In this document: piece by piece, positions 17,588 to 26,682 of the stretch
How positions within the stretch are numbered: position 1 is the stretch's first letter
Layout of the letters: every line of letters starts with the position of its first letter
Origin: Mastigocoleus sp. MO_188.B34
Lineage (GTDB): Bacteria; Cyanobacteriota; Cyanobacteriia; Cyanobacteriales; Nostocaceae
Direction: 5' to 3'
Length of the DNA: 36,829 nt
NCBI RefSeq assembly: GCF_030065675.1
Contig: NZ_JASJDK010000052.1
Span: 1-36,829, forward strand
Position numbers and translations under genes: made by a program
The notes under the pieces: model-generated
Database searches by the model: none
Told to the model about the DNA's origin: nothing
The model's input: only the letters and a program-made list of their open reading frames with translations

Positions 17588-18708
17588 AATATAACTATAT
17601 CAAAAACCTTAAATAAGGAACTTTTCTGGATTTGACGATTTATTTTTGAAGTGAGAGACGTGCTACGGTACGTCTTTACATATTTTTGTAAGAAAATTAT
17701 AACGCTCTTCCATCACTCTGGTGAAGTAAAAGTCTCAGACAGTTTTTTAACCTCAACTCAAACATGGAGCAGGTTTGGGACTTTATTTTCTGGCGTTGCA
17801 TAAATGAGGGATGAATTTTTAAATTTTATACCAAGAGTATAGCCCAATACAGTTCAGTTAAGACTTTTTTTTAAACAAATAACACTGTAGAGACGCGACA
17901 GAGCCTGCGGCGTCGGCGTTAGCCTCTGTCGCGTCTCTACAAAAGAAATTTAGGCTTATCTGAACCGTATTGGAGTATAGCCCCCTAAATCCCCCAATTC
18001 TGGGGGACTTTGAGAGATATTCCCCCCAAATTTGGGGGGCTAGGGGGGCAAAATCATCCCCTAATTAAGCAACGCCTATTTTCTAACACTATGAGTAAAA
18101 TCATCACTTTTGGCTAAAATCTCTGACGCTATACTTTTTAGTTTTTTGTACTATTTTTCTACTTTTTATTGAGTTGTGACAGTTGAGGGTGTGGTATGTG
18201 CTGACTGAAAAGTCAGGCATAATATGGGTTTAACGCAGCCTACTCAACTGGATTGTATCTGGTAGTTGAATCACAAATTTAAGACCTTTTTGGGTAAGCT
18301 TTACCTATAGGGGCTTCCAGCCCTTAATTTGTGTACGTTAATAAATTTTTAGCACCTGGAATGATGCTTTTTCGTTCAAAGCAAATCAACGCTGCTTCAG
18401 ATATAAAACATAAAAAATAGAAAATTATATTTCACTGTAACTCAACCTGAATAAACGTTTTAAATGTTGTTTAAATCTGTCAACTTACGATTGTTCCATA
18501 TTGGCATAATGACCCTATAAATGTTTGACTTGTTCATACTTTCTCGTAATATGTATTTGAATTCATTATATTCACTAAAGATTGATGTTGTGTAACAATG
18601 AGTGTTGGTTATTTTTGACAACCTACATTGGTATGCTGCAAAGCATTTTGACCAGTATTTGTTGGATTATCAAAAAAATTCAAACAACAATCAAAGTTCT
18701 TGAATATA
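17588..18708. other. 1.1-kb gene-free region with dispersed repeats
   Basis: No ORF of note. The hairpin AGACGT/ACGTCT (17656-17661 with 17670-17675) lies about 70 bases after the permease stop, followed by a short T-rich stretch; it is both a repeat-family member and a possible terminator. Next come the 130-bp element at 17844-17973 and a C/G-run hairpin at 17980-18049 (GCCCCCTA...TAGGGGGGC, with CCCCCAATTCTGGGGG and CCCCCCAAATTTGGGGGG inside). The stretch from 18060 to 18700 should hold the promoter for the plus-strand pair. Confidence 0.5.
17844..17973. mobile_element. 130-bp MITE with 8-bp target-site duplication
   Basis: The ends are 19-bp inverted repeats matching at 17 positions: CCAATACAGTTCAGTTAAG (17844-17862) and CTTATCTGAACCGTATTGG (17955-17973). 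Both sides are flanked by the same 8 bases, AGTATAGC (17836-17843 and 17974-17981), the mark of transposition. The centre is an 18-bp perfect stem: TGTAGAGACGCGACAGAG (17886-17903) pairs with CTCTGTCGCGTCTCTACA (17924-17941). It has no coding capacity, so a transposase elsewhere in the genome is needed. Confidence 0.85.
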
Positions 18709-19257
18709 ATGGTCGTATCAGAGAAAAAATGCCCAGCCTTAAGCTACAAAATAAGTTGTAGTGAGTGTCCTAAGGTAAAAAATGAGTGGCACATAGACAG
18801 GATTTTGCAGGATTTTGCAAAAGTTAAAGCCAGGCAGGATTTTGACAATGGAAAAATAAGAGATAAAGTTGACAAAAGAGAGCTTTCTCCCAAACAAGTA
18901 TGTTGGCTTTATTTATTGCTTTTGGGCTTCAGCGTCGAAAAAATTCAAGATAAGCTTAACAGGCAAAAACTTACGGCTGATTTATCAAAAACTTTATTTA
19001 AATATGCCTACATAATCACAGAGAAAAAAATTAACCATTGGGCACTATTTAGACTTTATCTTGAAGAGTATGGTTATAGAAAAACAACTTCTATTGAAGA
19101 AGAAACATTAGAAATTAATATTTGCATTAAAATTCCGAAGAACAGTTCCAATAAATACATTGAAGAAATAGTTAGTAAAATTAATCAAATCACCGGGAAT
19201 GGGATGATGACACTAATAGAAAGTTACCAACAAGGAGAAATAGACGATGAGCAATAA
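18709..19257 (+). CDS. Small protein with HTH-like segment, partner of the DUF1822 gene
   Basis: 182 residues from the ATG at 18709 (a TTG 9 bases earlier adds only three residues). The N-terminus has three Cys in CPALSYKISCSECPK. Residues about 58-100 (ELSPKQVCWLYLLLLGFSVEKIQDKL...LSKTLFKYAYIITEKK) resemble the helix-turn-helix of LuxR-like or sigma-region-4-like domains found at the start of cyanobacterial multidomain proteins. The C-terminal 50 residues (LEINICIKIP...) look like a small beta-alpha domain. The gene overlaps the DUF1822 gene by 11 bases, so the two are co-translated. A regulatory or adaptor role is inferred; the HTH call is by eye and uncertain. Confidence 0.65.
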   Translation: MVVSEKKCPALSYKISCSECPKVKNEWHIDRILQDFAKVKARQDFDNGKIRDKVDKRELSPKQVCWLYLLLLGFSVEKIQDKLNRQKLTADLSKTLFKYAYIITEKKINHWALFRLYLEEYGYRKTTSIEEETLEINICIKIPKNSSNKYIEEIVSKINQITGNGMMTLIESYQQGEIDDEQ

Positions 19258-19915
19258 TCATATTAATGACAATCAAGATAAGAATACTGTAATAGTCCTC
19301 AAAGGTAATTACCAGCAATTTAATCGGCTTCAATCTCTATACCAATCAGGCGAACTAGAAAAACATCTGGATATTCCTATATTAGGATTACAGGGATTTT
19401 CTCCACGTAACGATATTAATTCTGATTCCATTGCATCAAAGAAAAACCCAACTCCTAAAACTTCATTCCCATTAAATCATCAAGGGTTGAAAAAAGTACT
19501 CAATTTGAGGCAATGGTTTTACAATAACTTTGATTCGGATTGGCAATTATTTCAAGTTGTTGCACCAACTGCTTATAGATCCACGAGTGATGAAATATTT
19601 AATGAAGCTGTTACTCGAGCAAAACAAGTTAAGTTGGATAATGTAGTAACTATAGTACTTGTAATTACTCTATCTCCACCAAATGAAGATGACGAAGTTG
19701 ATATTATAATCAAAATTTGCCCATGCGAGTCGTATAAATACTTGCCATCGGGGCTAAAAATTACGGTGCTTGATGAATTAGATGATGTTTTTGAAGAGTT
19801 ACAAGCAAACGAAGAAGACCCTTGGCTCGGACTGCGATTTACTGCTAGTGAAGGTCAATTTAGCATCAATTTGACTTTAGAGGAGGTAACAGTAAAAGAA
19901 AAATTTGAGATTTAA
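19247..19915 (+). CDS. DUF1822 family protein
   Basis: 222 residues. The second half matches my memory of the cyanobacterial DUF1822 family: NLRQWFYNNFDSDWQLFQVV, then a conserved strand pattern VKLDNVVTIVLVITLSPPNEDDEVDIIIKICP, then YLPSGLKITVLDEL and a C-terminal FTASEGQFSINLTLEEVTVKEKFEI. It has no signal peptide or membrane segment, so it is probably cytoplasmic. The function is unknown. In cyanobacteria such genes often sit beside HTH/sigma-like genes and CHASE2 or CHAT proteins. Here the HTH-like gene overlaps its start, and a CHAT protein lies 3 kb away on the other strand. The Shine-Dalgarno (AAGGAG) is within the upstream gene. Confidence 0.75.
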   Translation: MSNNHINDNQDKNTVIVLKGNYQQFNRLQSLYQSGELEKHLDIPILGLQGFSPRNDINSDSIASKKNPTPKTSFPLNHQGLKKVLNLRQWFYNNFDSDWQLFQVVAPTAYRSTSDEIFNEAVTRAKQVKLDNVVTIVLVITLSPPNEDDEVDIIIKICPCESYKYLPSGLKITVLDELDDVFEELQANEEDPWLGLRFTASEGQFSINLTLEEVTVKEKFEI

Positions 19916-20353
19916 ATAAATCTTCTGATGAAATCGATGTCTCGACTTTGTACTGCTAACCGTTCAGGGGGAGTATCGGTTTGATTAAAAATCCTAAAAA
20001 CCTTACTATACAAGCTTTTTAGGTAATGATATCATCGCTCAACTATGCCTAAAGTGATTAAAAGACGATTTACAAAGCGGTATAGAGTTTTTGGCTATTA
20101 AGAATAACCAATAAAAAATCTAATTCAGGCTAGTTTTAATAGTGATTTCATTAGATTTCTTTGATGTCGGGTATTTTTTCGTACCCCCCACGGTTACTTG
20201 TACTGCAACTTCTTTAAATATAAATTCATATCCAGATTCAGCAACGCCAAAAATCCCACCCTTTCAATGAGTGGGAGTATTAATTAAAATATAAAATTCA
20301 AGATTATTATTTAGAAATTTTTAATCCCAACTACCAACTCTCGATTTTGAGGG
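19916..20353. other. Convergent gap with a hairpin
   Basis: 438 bases between converging genes with no supported gene. The hairpin TCCCAC (20254-20259) with GTGGGA (20271-20276), loop CCTTTCAATGA, lies near the end of the minus-strand 570-residue gene. Its form recalls subterminal hairpins of IS200/IS605-type ends but nothing else of such an element is present. A 19-codon basic ORF (20045-20101) has no support. Confidence 0.35.
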
Positions 20354-22066
20354 TTACGTTTTAGAAGGCAAATTAGTATTACAAAAATTGTTTTCTTGAC
20401 TTTCTTGACTATTGCTTTGATTTTCTTGATTATTTATTCTTGCTTTCCATATTATTGATTTGAAATTATCTTCTGTCATTTTTAATGAGGCGGTGTTGGG
20501 ATTAATGAGACCAATACTTGTTGAATCACCACCTAAAAGCTGAAATTTGGAAGGGATTTCATATTTGTAAATACCTTTAGGTATAAATTTGATAACTCTT
20601 TGATTACTTGCGTTTATATCTAATACTGTTTGTTGTTCTTCTTTAATTGCAACCCCTTGGCTATTACAAACTTGCCTCAACTTAAAATTAGTGGAACTTC
20701 CTTTATCAGATGTAAATTTCCATTCTATTAAAGTCAAGTTTTCAAATAATTTTTCACTTACCTGTCCCCAATTACCACCCAATTCTGTATTTTCAATTTT
20801 AAGTGTTTTGTTAACTTTTTGACTCCTTGTTAGACGCGATAAATCAACAGAAATTAACCCTGCGGGGCGAATTTGTGGATTTTTATTTCCTTCAACCGCC
20901 AAACCACCAGCAGATAAAGTAAATATTGATGCTTGTAAACTAGGTCCAAGAAAAAGAGAAGTTTTTTCATCCAATCCAGCACCAAATAAAATTCCAGCAG
21001 ATGTATTTCCAAAGTTAGCTATTTTGCTATTAACTCCTATCAAAGGCGAAATTTCTCCTCCCTCAAAATCAATAATACCTCCACTTACAATACTTGTATT
21101 TTTAGTACCTCCAAGTAAACCTTTACTTATTACTTCCCCTAATTTTCCCGACCCACCAAAGAATGTTAAAAATCCCTCTAATTCATTAGGAGCATTATTA
21201 GTTTTTAATTTATCAATTAAACCTTCTGTGGTTTTATCAAGGTCAACTTTCTTTGGAAACTTGAAAACAAAGTCACGTGCATTATCGGATAAACCAATAA
21301 GTTTATCACTTTGTTTAAAGCTAATTCCAGCTTCTAATTTTAATTGTATTTTCTTTTCAGAAGAAGTATCCGAAATAGAAATTTCAAATGGATCGACTAC
21401 AGCTTTAACACCAAAGCGATAAAATGCAATTTCTGGTTTTTGCTGACTTACAAACTTGTAGACACTAATATTCCAATTTATTTTTTTATCAGATATACGT
21501 ATAAATTCTGATTTTGGTATTTCTAATGAATAAGATATACCATTACTTTCTAACAAAGTAACAAGTACATTTCTATCTCGGATCAATCCTAGATAATCTA
21601 CCGGTCCAAGTGATGAAGTTTTTAATAAATTTATAACTTCCTGATTTTTTAAATCCCAAAAACTACTACTTGTACTTAATGTTTCTAAGTTTGGTGATTC
21701 TAAAGCTTCTTCTAATGTCCTCCGTTGTTCTTCAGAAATTTTTGTTATCCATTTATTGTTCTCTAAATCCTCATTGCGAATTGTTATTTTTACAGGTTTA
21801 TAGCCATATTTTCTTGCCGCTTTAACTATATTTTTATCTACAGGTAAAGGTTCCCACTCCAATTTAATTCTTGTTCGTGCACTATTGTTAATATACTGAA
21901 TAATACCATCAATAAATCCAATTCTAATCGCTCGTGCAGTTTTTGCTTCATTTGATTGGTTCGTCTTTCCATTATTACCTTGATTTGCAGTTACAGGTAT
22001 CATTGATAATTGTGCAACTACAAGTGAGAAACAAAATGTTGAGGTGATAATTCTACGTAATAACAT
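20354..22066 (-). CDS. Exported protein of unknown function
   Basis: 570 residues; I do not recognise it. The N-terminus is a classical signal peptide: RR at residues 4-5, a hydrophobic stretch ITSTFCFSLVVAQLSM, and a likely cut after VTA near residue 28. The mature protein has long charged and beta-prone stretches. A Gly-rich middle (FLTFFGGSGKLGEVISKGLLGGTKN, about 295-420) has the look of alternating amphipathic strands (FGNTSAGILFGAGLDEKTSLFLGPSLQASIF), and the tail is Asn/Gln/Ser-rich. The Gly-rich part could be a beta-barrel or porin-like region, which is an inference only. It is the last gene of the minus-strand trio, 179 bp after the 199-residue gene. Confidence 0.7.
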   Translation of the reverse strand: MLLRRIITSTFCFSLVVAQLSMIPVTANQGNNGKTNQSNEAKTARAIRIGFIDGIIQYINNSARTRIKLEWEPLPVDKNIVKAARKYGYKPVKITIRNEDLENNKWITKISEEQRRTLEEALESPNLETLSTSSSFWDLKNQEVINLLKTSSLGPVDYLGLIRDRNVLVTLLESNGISYSLEIPKSEFIRISDKKINWNISVYKFVSQQKPEIAFYRFGVKAVVDPFEISISDTSSEKKIQLKLEAGISFKQSDKLIGLSDNARDFVFKFPKKVDLDKTTEGLIDKLKTNNAPNELEGFLTFFGGSGKLGEVISKGLLGGTKNTSIVSGGIIDFEGGEISPLIGVNSKIANFGNTSAGILFGAGLDEKTSLFLGPSLQASIFTLSAGGLAVEGNKNPQIRPAGLISVDLSRLTRSQKVNKTLKIENTELGGNWGQVSEKLFENLTLIEWKFTSDKGSSTNFKLRQVCNSQGVAIKEEQQTVLDINASNQRVIKFIPKGIYKYEIPSKFQLLGGDSTSIGLINPNTASLKMTEDNFKSIIWKARINNQENQSNSQESQENNFCNTNLPSKT

Positions 22067-22245
22067 AAATAAATTTCTTGATTATTTGCTCAATTACTAA
22101 AAAGAGATAAATCTACTCAATTGGGAAATACTTGGAATATTGATAACTGGGCAAATTGTAGATATTATTGCCATAAATTTACCCAGCTTAGTAAAAAACT
22201 AGTAATTTTTACTTGTGTTTAGATTATCTCTTTATTGCTTTTCAG

Positions 22246-22845
22246 CTAAATAAGATGTGCCGGAAATACAAGAGCCTTAGTATTGCCATTAGTCATATTA
22301 TCTTCTGTAATAATTAACATACCCAATAACTTATTTGAGCTAGTTAATACTACTGGCGCTCCATGTACGTTATTTGTTAACTTCCGATTAAACTTCACCA
22401 AATAAGCTTGAACTCTCCATTCTGGTCTCAAATATGGATATTCGTCTATTATTTTTTCTACACTTCCTGATATATTGAATCGATTCATGCTTAAACCAAC
22501 ACTATCACCTTCCCGAACCTCTAAAGGTCTAGCAGCTAATCGACTTGGTATCAATACTTGTGCATCTTTTTTTAATTTAATAAATACAACTGGTTTAAAA
22601 TTACTTAATTCCCAAGGTGACTCAAAACTCTTGATAGTACCCATTTCTGCATCAGCTGTATTGTTAACAGGAGCATTTATTAAATTTATCAATTTATCAA
22701 CTGGAGTGAAACGAACTGAAGTATTAAAACCTGATTCATAAATACAGATATCAATTGGAGCTACTAATAAACCGTTTTTTATTCCATATATTTGACGTTC
22801 AGGACTTTTTTCAATACCTTTAAATTGAGAACGGTAAATTCCCAT
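22246..22845 (-). CDS. Uncharacterised protein, possibly a degenerate trypsin-like fold
   Basis: 199 residues, no signal peptide and no clear membrane segment. The start is supported by GAGG five bases before the ATG. The C-terminal part VHGAPVVLTSSNKLLGMLIITEDN...KALVFPAHLI resembles the substrate-pocket end of S1/S1C trypsin-like proteases, where G-x-S-G-[SA]-P is followed by strands ending in a Gly-hydrophobic pattern. Here the catalytic Ser position is His (NNVHGAP), so if the fold is right the enzyme is inactive. The resemblance is weak and by eye. The gene lies between a CHAT-protease gene (279 bp upstream) and an exported protein (179 bp downstream), all on the same strand. Confidence 0.6.
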   Translation of the reverse strand: MGIYRSQFKGIEKSPERQIYGIKNGLLVAPIDICIYESGFNTSVRFTPVDKLINLINAPVNNTADAEMGTIKSFESPWELSNFKPVVFIKLKKDAQVLIPSRLAARPLEVREGDSVGLSMNRFNISGSVEKIIDEYPYLRPEWRVQAYLVKFNRKLTNNVHGAPVVLTSSNKLLGMLIITEDNMTNGNTKALVFPAHLI

Positions 22846-23124
22846 AAAAACCTCTGTTTTTATTTTGATTACAATTTTGCAATTGGGCTTAATAAGCCTG
22901 TCATTCGGCTGTGATTTAATGCTAGCTATCTTAGACCTAAGTCGTAGTACAACCTAGGTTGGTTTTTCAGCACAACATAGATTGGTTTAGATTGCTATTT
23001 ACCCAACATTGCATCTGCTTAAAGTTCTCCTTCATTCATGCGGAGAATTAGTAAGAGGTAGCAAATATAAAACTACTAAAATCGAAATAAATTAGTTTAT
23101 ACGGTGTTATTAATTCTTTCCGTT
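22846..23124. other. Gap between the CHAT gene and the 199-residue gene
   Basis: 279 bases, no gene. It contains near-repeats of ACCTAGGTTGG / ACATAGATTGG (about 22951-22986). It could hold a promoter for the two downstream genes, so co-transcription with the CHAT gene is uncertain. Confidence 0.3.
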
Positions 23125-25881
23125 TCAGTCATGACTAGCGTGAGTAAAATCTTGCCAAGTCTTAGGTGCTTCAGCAGAATTTTGGTAAATTACTGGTAAC
23201 CAACTGGCATAAAAAAAATCATTTTCCATACCTTGTAGCTTTTCTCGTGCCTCCCTCATGGCAAGATACAAAGATTTACCACCAGAAAAAGCTTGGAGAA
23301 AGTTTTTTAAAAACTCCTGTGCCACTACATCCGGTACAGGCTCCCGCATAAAAACAACCTGGGGAATAGGTAAATCTGCCAATTGTTGTGCCAATCCAAA
23401 ACCGTCACAGGAATTGAAAATTGCTAAATGTAAGCCGCATTCAATAGCTTTTCTCAGAGCATTCCTCAATTCTTCCAAAGTTAGCTGCTCTGTTGCATTA
23501 AGGTTAATCACGCCTGCACTACCATCGACTGTGCTTTCACTATGACCAGAAAAACAAAGTATATCCCAACCTTCTTCATTCCACAGGTGCTGATTTAATT
23601 CCTCACGTTTTGGTTCTACCAAAAACTCTGTCTCGGCATTGGGTAAGTTTTCCAACACTCTCCTGTCTTCTTCCACATCAATTCCTTCACTATTACCCAT
23701 AATTGCCAAAATTCTGATCTTATTTCTATGAAGTATGGCTTTAGTAGTACTTACTCCAAATTGCGAACTCCAAGCTACTTCTGAAGAGCGATAGCTATCA
23801 AAAAAATTCCATAAATGCCAGGGTAAACGTTGCAGTTCAATATTTTCTGTTTGAATAATAATTCGTATGGGATCGGATTCGTTAAGTTTTTCCCGCAGTA
23901 TATCAGCTATCTTGCGAAATCCTTCGGAGCTAAGCCAAGTATTGAGGTGTCTTTGCAAATCTTGACTTACTTGATGTAGTTGCCTAGGAGAAATATCGGT
24001 CAAATTATCTTTTGGACGCTTCAGTTGTCGATTAGCAGAACTCTGATAGGCATAAATTTTTTTCCACTGTTGATAAAGCCGAATAATTTCTGTTTCTGGA
24101 GGCAAGCTTCCTTGGCAGGAGGCAAGTAACTTTACATCTTCTAACCAAATTTGAGCCATCACGGAAGGAAAACCTTTCTCCTCATCACGTGCCCCCAAAA
24201 TAAGAAAAACTGACTTATTCTGCTGTTTGTTTGCAGAGGAAATTATTGGTGATGAATGAGGACTTATGGCAGTGCCAATCATCTTTTCTAGCCTACTAAT
24301 TTGATTATCTTTTTCAGCTAGGAGTAATAGCAAATGGTCTGTTGGTAAAGACTTAAGCTGATTATAATTACCAAAGTATTCTCTATTCAGTTCGGAGTTA
24401 CTTGTAGTTTCTGAGGTTTCTACTCTAAGCAAAAACTTATCTTTATTATTTCCTCGTAACTCCATTGCCACAATTTGCAGGTCTGCTTCTGGATGATTTT
24501 CTACTAACTGTCTGTAGGCAATAGCAATAGCACGAGGGTTAACTCCTTGGTTGTGGTAGAGGTCTAGGGTTTTGAGAATAGGAGTGATAAAATCAGAAAA
24601 TTCACCATCTTTAAATGTTTCTTCCCAATTGTCGGGTTTACGCCGGGGGTTGGGATCATCAAATGTTGTCTCTCGCATAAAGATATATCCGCATCTAACC
24701 CCATGTAACTTGGTATGACTAGTAATACCCCAATCTTCAATAGTTGCGGCTGTAAGGTTAGCACCCGTCAAATCTGTTCCATATAGTTGCGTTTGTACCA
24801 ATTTAGCTCTAGATAAATCAGCGTCTTGCAAATTAGCTTCACTGAGGTTTGTACCTACAAAGCTAAAATCTGCTAGGTTAACTCCAGCCAAATACACTCC
24901 TCTTAAGTCAAGGCGGTTCAAATTTTTTTGTTGTGTTTTTCTTTTAACTACCAATCGCCGTACATTAGGGTAGGAGAGATAAGTTCCTCCAACTTTAGCT
25001 AAATACACTTTTTTGGCATTATAAAAGCAAGTGCGAATCAAAATCGCTTCATCCAAGTTACTGTTCTTGAGTATTGCTCCGGTAAAATTTGCATCAGTTA
25101 GGTAGGCATATCGAAAACTAGTACCACCTATCGCAGCAAAAGTAATAGCAATTCGATTCAAGGATATATATTTATGATTTCCAGCTAAAGCTTGCAAACC
25201 CATATATGTAGCTAGTGGGGTGATAGCTACAGTCATAGCAACAGCAACATTTACAGCCATAGTTTTCGCCAAAATTACAGCCGGGGTAATAGTAAAAATT
25301 ACAACCATTACTAAAATTACAGCAACAGCAACTACCCCAGCTACTGTTAAAGCACTAGCCACAACACCCGCAGAAATCACCAAGCCAACTATTACCCCTA
25401 CTCCAGCCATAACACCATACCAAACTTCAGATGCGGTACCAGATTGAGCTACGGCTATAGATACAGCAAATACCCCAGCGACAACAGCAAAAGCAATAGA
25501 TGTTTCTAAACCTTTACAAATAGTAATAATTGGGAAGAAAATCCACAGTATTCCAATCATCACAACCGGAACAATGCTGTATCTTTCTATAACTTCATAA
25601 GTGATTAATAATTTAGTAGAGATGCTAGCAAGTGCCAAAGTAATTCCAGAAAAAGCTGCTACAAGCATTAACACCATTACCAAGGCAATTTTTACAAAAT
25701 TCGGAAGTCCTGCTTGTGCACCATCGAAGTTTGCTCCCCTCAAGTTTGCTTTTGTAAAATTGGTACCACGAATATCTGCATTGCTAAAATCTGCTCCTGA
25801 AAGATCTTGACCTCTGAGATTTACACGACGAAAATCTCTTTCTCCTGCTGCATATCTCCTCAGTACCTCACTGGCTTTCAT
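23125..25881 (-). CDS. Pentapeptide-repeat, membrane, CHAT-domain (caspase-like) protein
   Basis: 918 residues. Pentapeptide repeats A(D/N)(L/F)xx fill residues 17-56 and resume after a membrane region (about 255-285 and 320-390: LADFSFVGTNLSEANLQDADLSRAKL). Residues 58-230 are a very hydrophobic Val/Ala/Ile-rich block of several helices. A linker region (FITPILKTLDLYHNQG...PRAIAIAYRQLVENHPEADLQIVAMELRG, then EKDNQISRLEKMIG) recurs, as I recall, in cyanobacterial effector-type proteins. The C-terminal CHAT protease domain (about 620-910) has the His-Cys dyad: His780 in CFSGHSES and Cys825 in FNSCDGFG, both intact. CHAT proteases are caspase relatives found in prokaryotic conflict and cell-death systems. 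Here the enzyme is fused to a membrane anchor and repeat platform. Confidence 0.9.
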   Translation of the reverse strand: MKASEVLRRYAAGERDFRRVNLRGQDLSGADFSNADIRGTNFTKANLRGANFDGAQAGLPNFVKIALVMVLMLVAAFSGITLALASISTKLLITYEVIERYSIVPVVMIGILWIFFPIITICKGLETSIAFAVVAGVFAVSIAVAQSGTASEVWYGVMAGVGVIVGLVISAGVVASALTVAGVVAVAVILVMVVIFTITPAVILAKTMAVNVAVAMTVAITPLATYMGLQALAGNHKYISLNRIAITFAAIGGTSFRYAYLTDANFTGAILKNSNLDEAILIRTCFYNAKKVYLAKVGGTYLSYPNVRRLVVKRKTQQKNLNRLDLRGVYLAGVNLADFSFVGTNLSEANLQDADLSRAKLVQTQLYGTDLTGANLTAATIEDWGITSHTKLHGVRCGYIFMRETTFDDPNPRRKPDNWEETFKDGEFSDFITPILKTLDLYHNQGVNPRAIAIAYRQLVENHPEADLQIVAMELRGNNKDKFLLRVETSETTSNSELNREYFGNYNQLKSLPTDHLLLLLAEKDNQISRLEKMIGTAISPHSSPIISSANKQQNKSVFLILGARDEEKGFPSVMAQIWLEDVKLLASCQGSLPPETEIIRLYQQWKKIYAYQSSANRQLKRPKDNLTDISPRQLHQVSQDLQRHLNTWLSSEGFRKIADILREKLNESDPIRIIIQTENIELQRLPWHLWNFFDSYRSSEVAWSSQFGVSTTKAILHRNKIRILAIMGNSEGIDVEEDRRVLENLPNAETEFLVEPKREELNQHLWNEEGWDILCFSGHSESTVDGSAGVINLNATEQLTLEELRNALRKAIECGLHLAIFNSCDGFGLAQQLADLPIPQVVFMREPVPDVVAQEFLKNFLQAFSGGKSLYLAMREAREKLQGMENDFFYASWLPVIYQNSAEAPKTWQDFTHASHD

Positions 25882-26682
25882 TTATTTATATTTGTGCTAT
25901 GGAGAGAATTCCATGTCAGCTAAAATTTAAGTAATATATATTACTTTTAAAAAAAGTAACTATAATAACTAAATATACATATTATGTGTGTTTCAATCAA
26001 ATATAAAATACTCAATCATTCGTAAAATCAAGTAATAGATAACACTACATACAGCACTTTGCAAGCAGATGAGGTACATTCTCCTTGTTCCCTGTTCTCT
26101 GTTTTCCTGTTCCACGTTCCCTACATTATTAAAGATACGTGTACCTCATTTAAATGAAATCAGCTGTATCCCTCTTCTGTCACTTTCCAAATTTTACTAA
26201 TTTTAGAAAACTTTACTGGTTTCTTAAGAGCTATAAATGGTAAGGGTTTTGAAATTCAAAATTAAAGAATTAAGCAAATTTCATACATTTTCTATATGGC
26301 CAGATTTAATACTAGTAAATAAGCTCGCAATCGCTATGTGTAAAAGAATTTCGAGCTTATAAAAAAGCAAAAGTTTTCGGAGGGTAACAAAAGAGGGGTA
26401 TGTCATTTATATCTAGAACCCCGCGACATAAATAACCCTGTTAACAAGTTTAATTTACCCCTTTTCCTCATTACAGGGCACTTTTCCTGGATGTTTTGTG
26501 TCAAAGATGTATATTTCTTGAGATAAATCAAAATTTTAATGACTAAGTGTAAAGAGAGGAAAGCGTACTTTACAGCAGTTATTCTTATCGTTAAAAATTT
26601 AACTGCTCCTGAGTACTGATTTGTCAATAGATAATGTACATTGATTATCTGAATCCTCACACTTTTAGGAAAAACCCTGAAG
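25882..26682. other. Gap upstream of crtO and the CHAT gene (divergent)
   Basis: 801 bases without a credible gene; the 109-codon minus-strand ORF at 26403-26732 overlaps the crtO start and has no recognisable content. Contents: a MITE-like palindrome at 26049-26169 holding a TTCCCTGTTC-type short tandem repeat (about 26088-26125), then AT-rich DNA that should carry the divergent promoters. Confidence 0.45.
26049..26169. repeat. 121-bp MITE-like imperfect palindrome
   Basis: The outer 29 bases on each side are inverted copies with matches concentrated at both edges: ATACAGC...ATGAGGTAC at 26049-26077 and its complement GTACCTCAT...GCTGTAT ending at 26169. The centre is a degenerate heptamer-like run (CCTTGTTCCCTGTTCTCTG, CCTGTTCC, CGTTCCC), typical of short tandemly repeated repeats in heterocystous cyanobacteria. 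No target duplication is seen. Confidence 0.6.

Noticed and set aside
20045-20101. 18-residue basic ORF (MPKVIKRRFTKRYRVFGY).
   Set aside because: Too short, no ribosome site, no conserved context; chance ORF.
20254-20276. Hairpin TCCCAC/GTGGGA as a possible IS200/IS605 end.
   Set aside because: No tnpA or tnpB remnant and no partner end were found within several kilobases.
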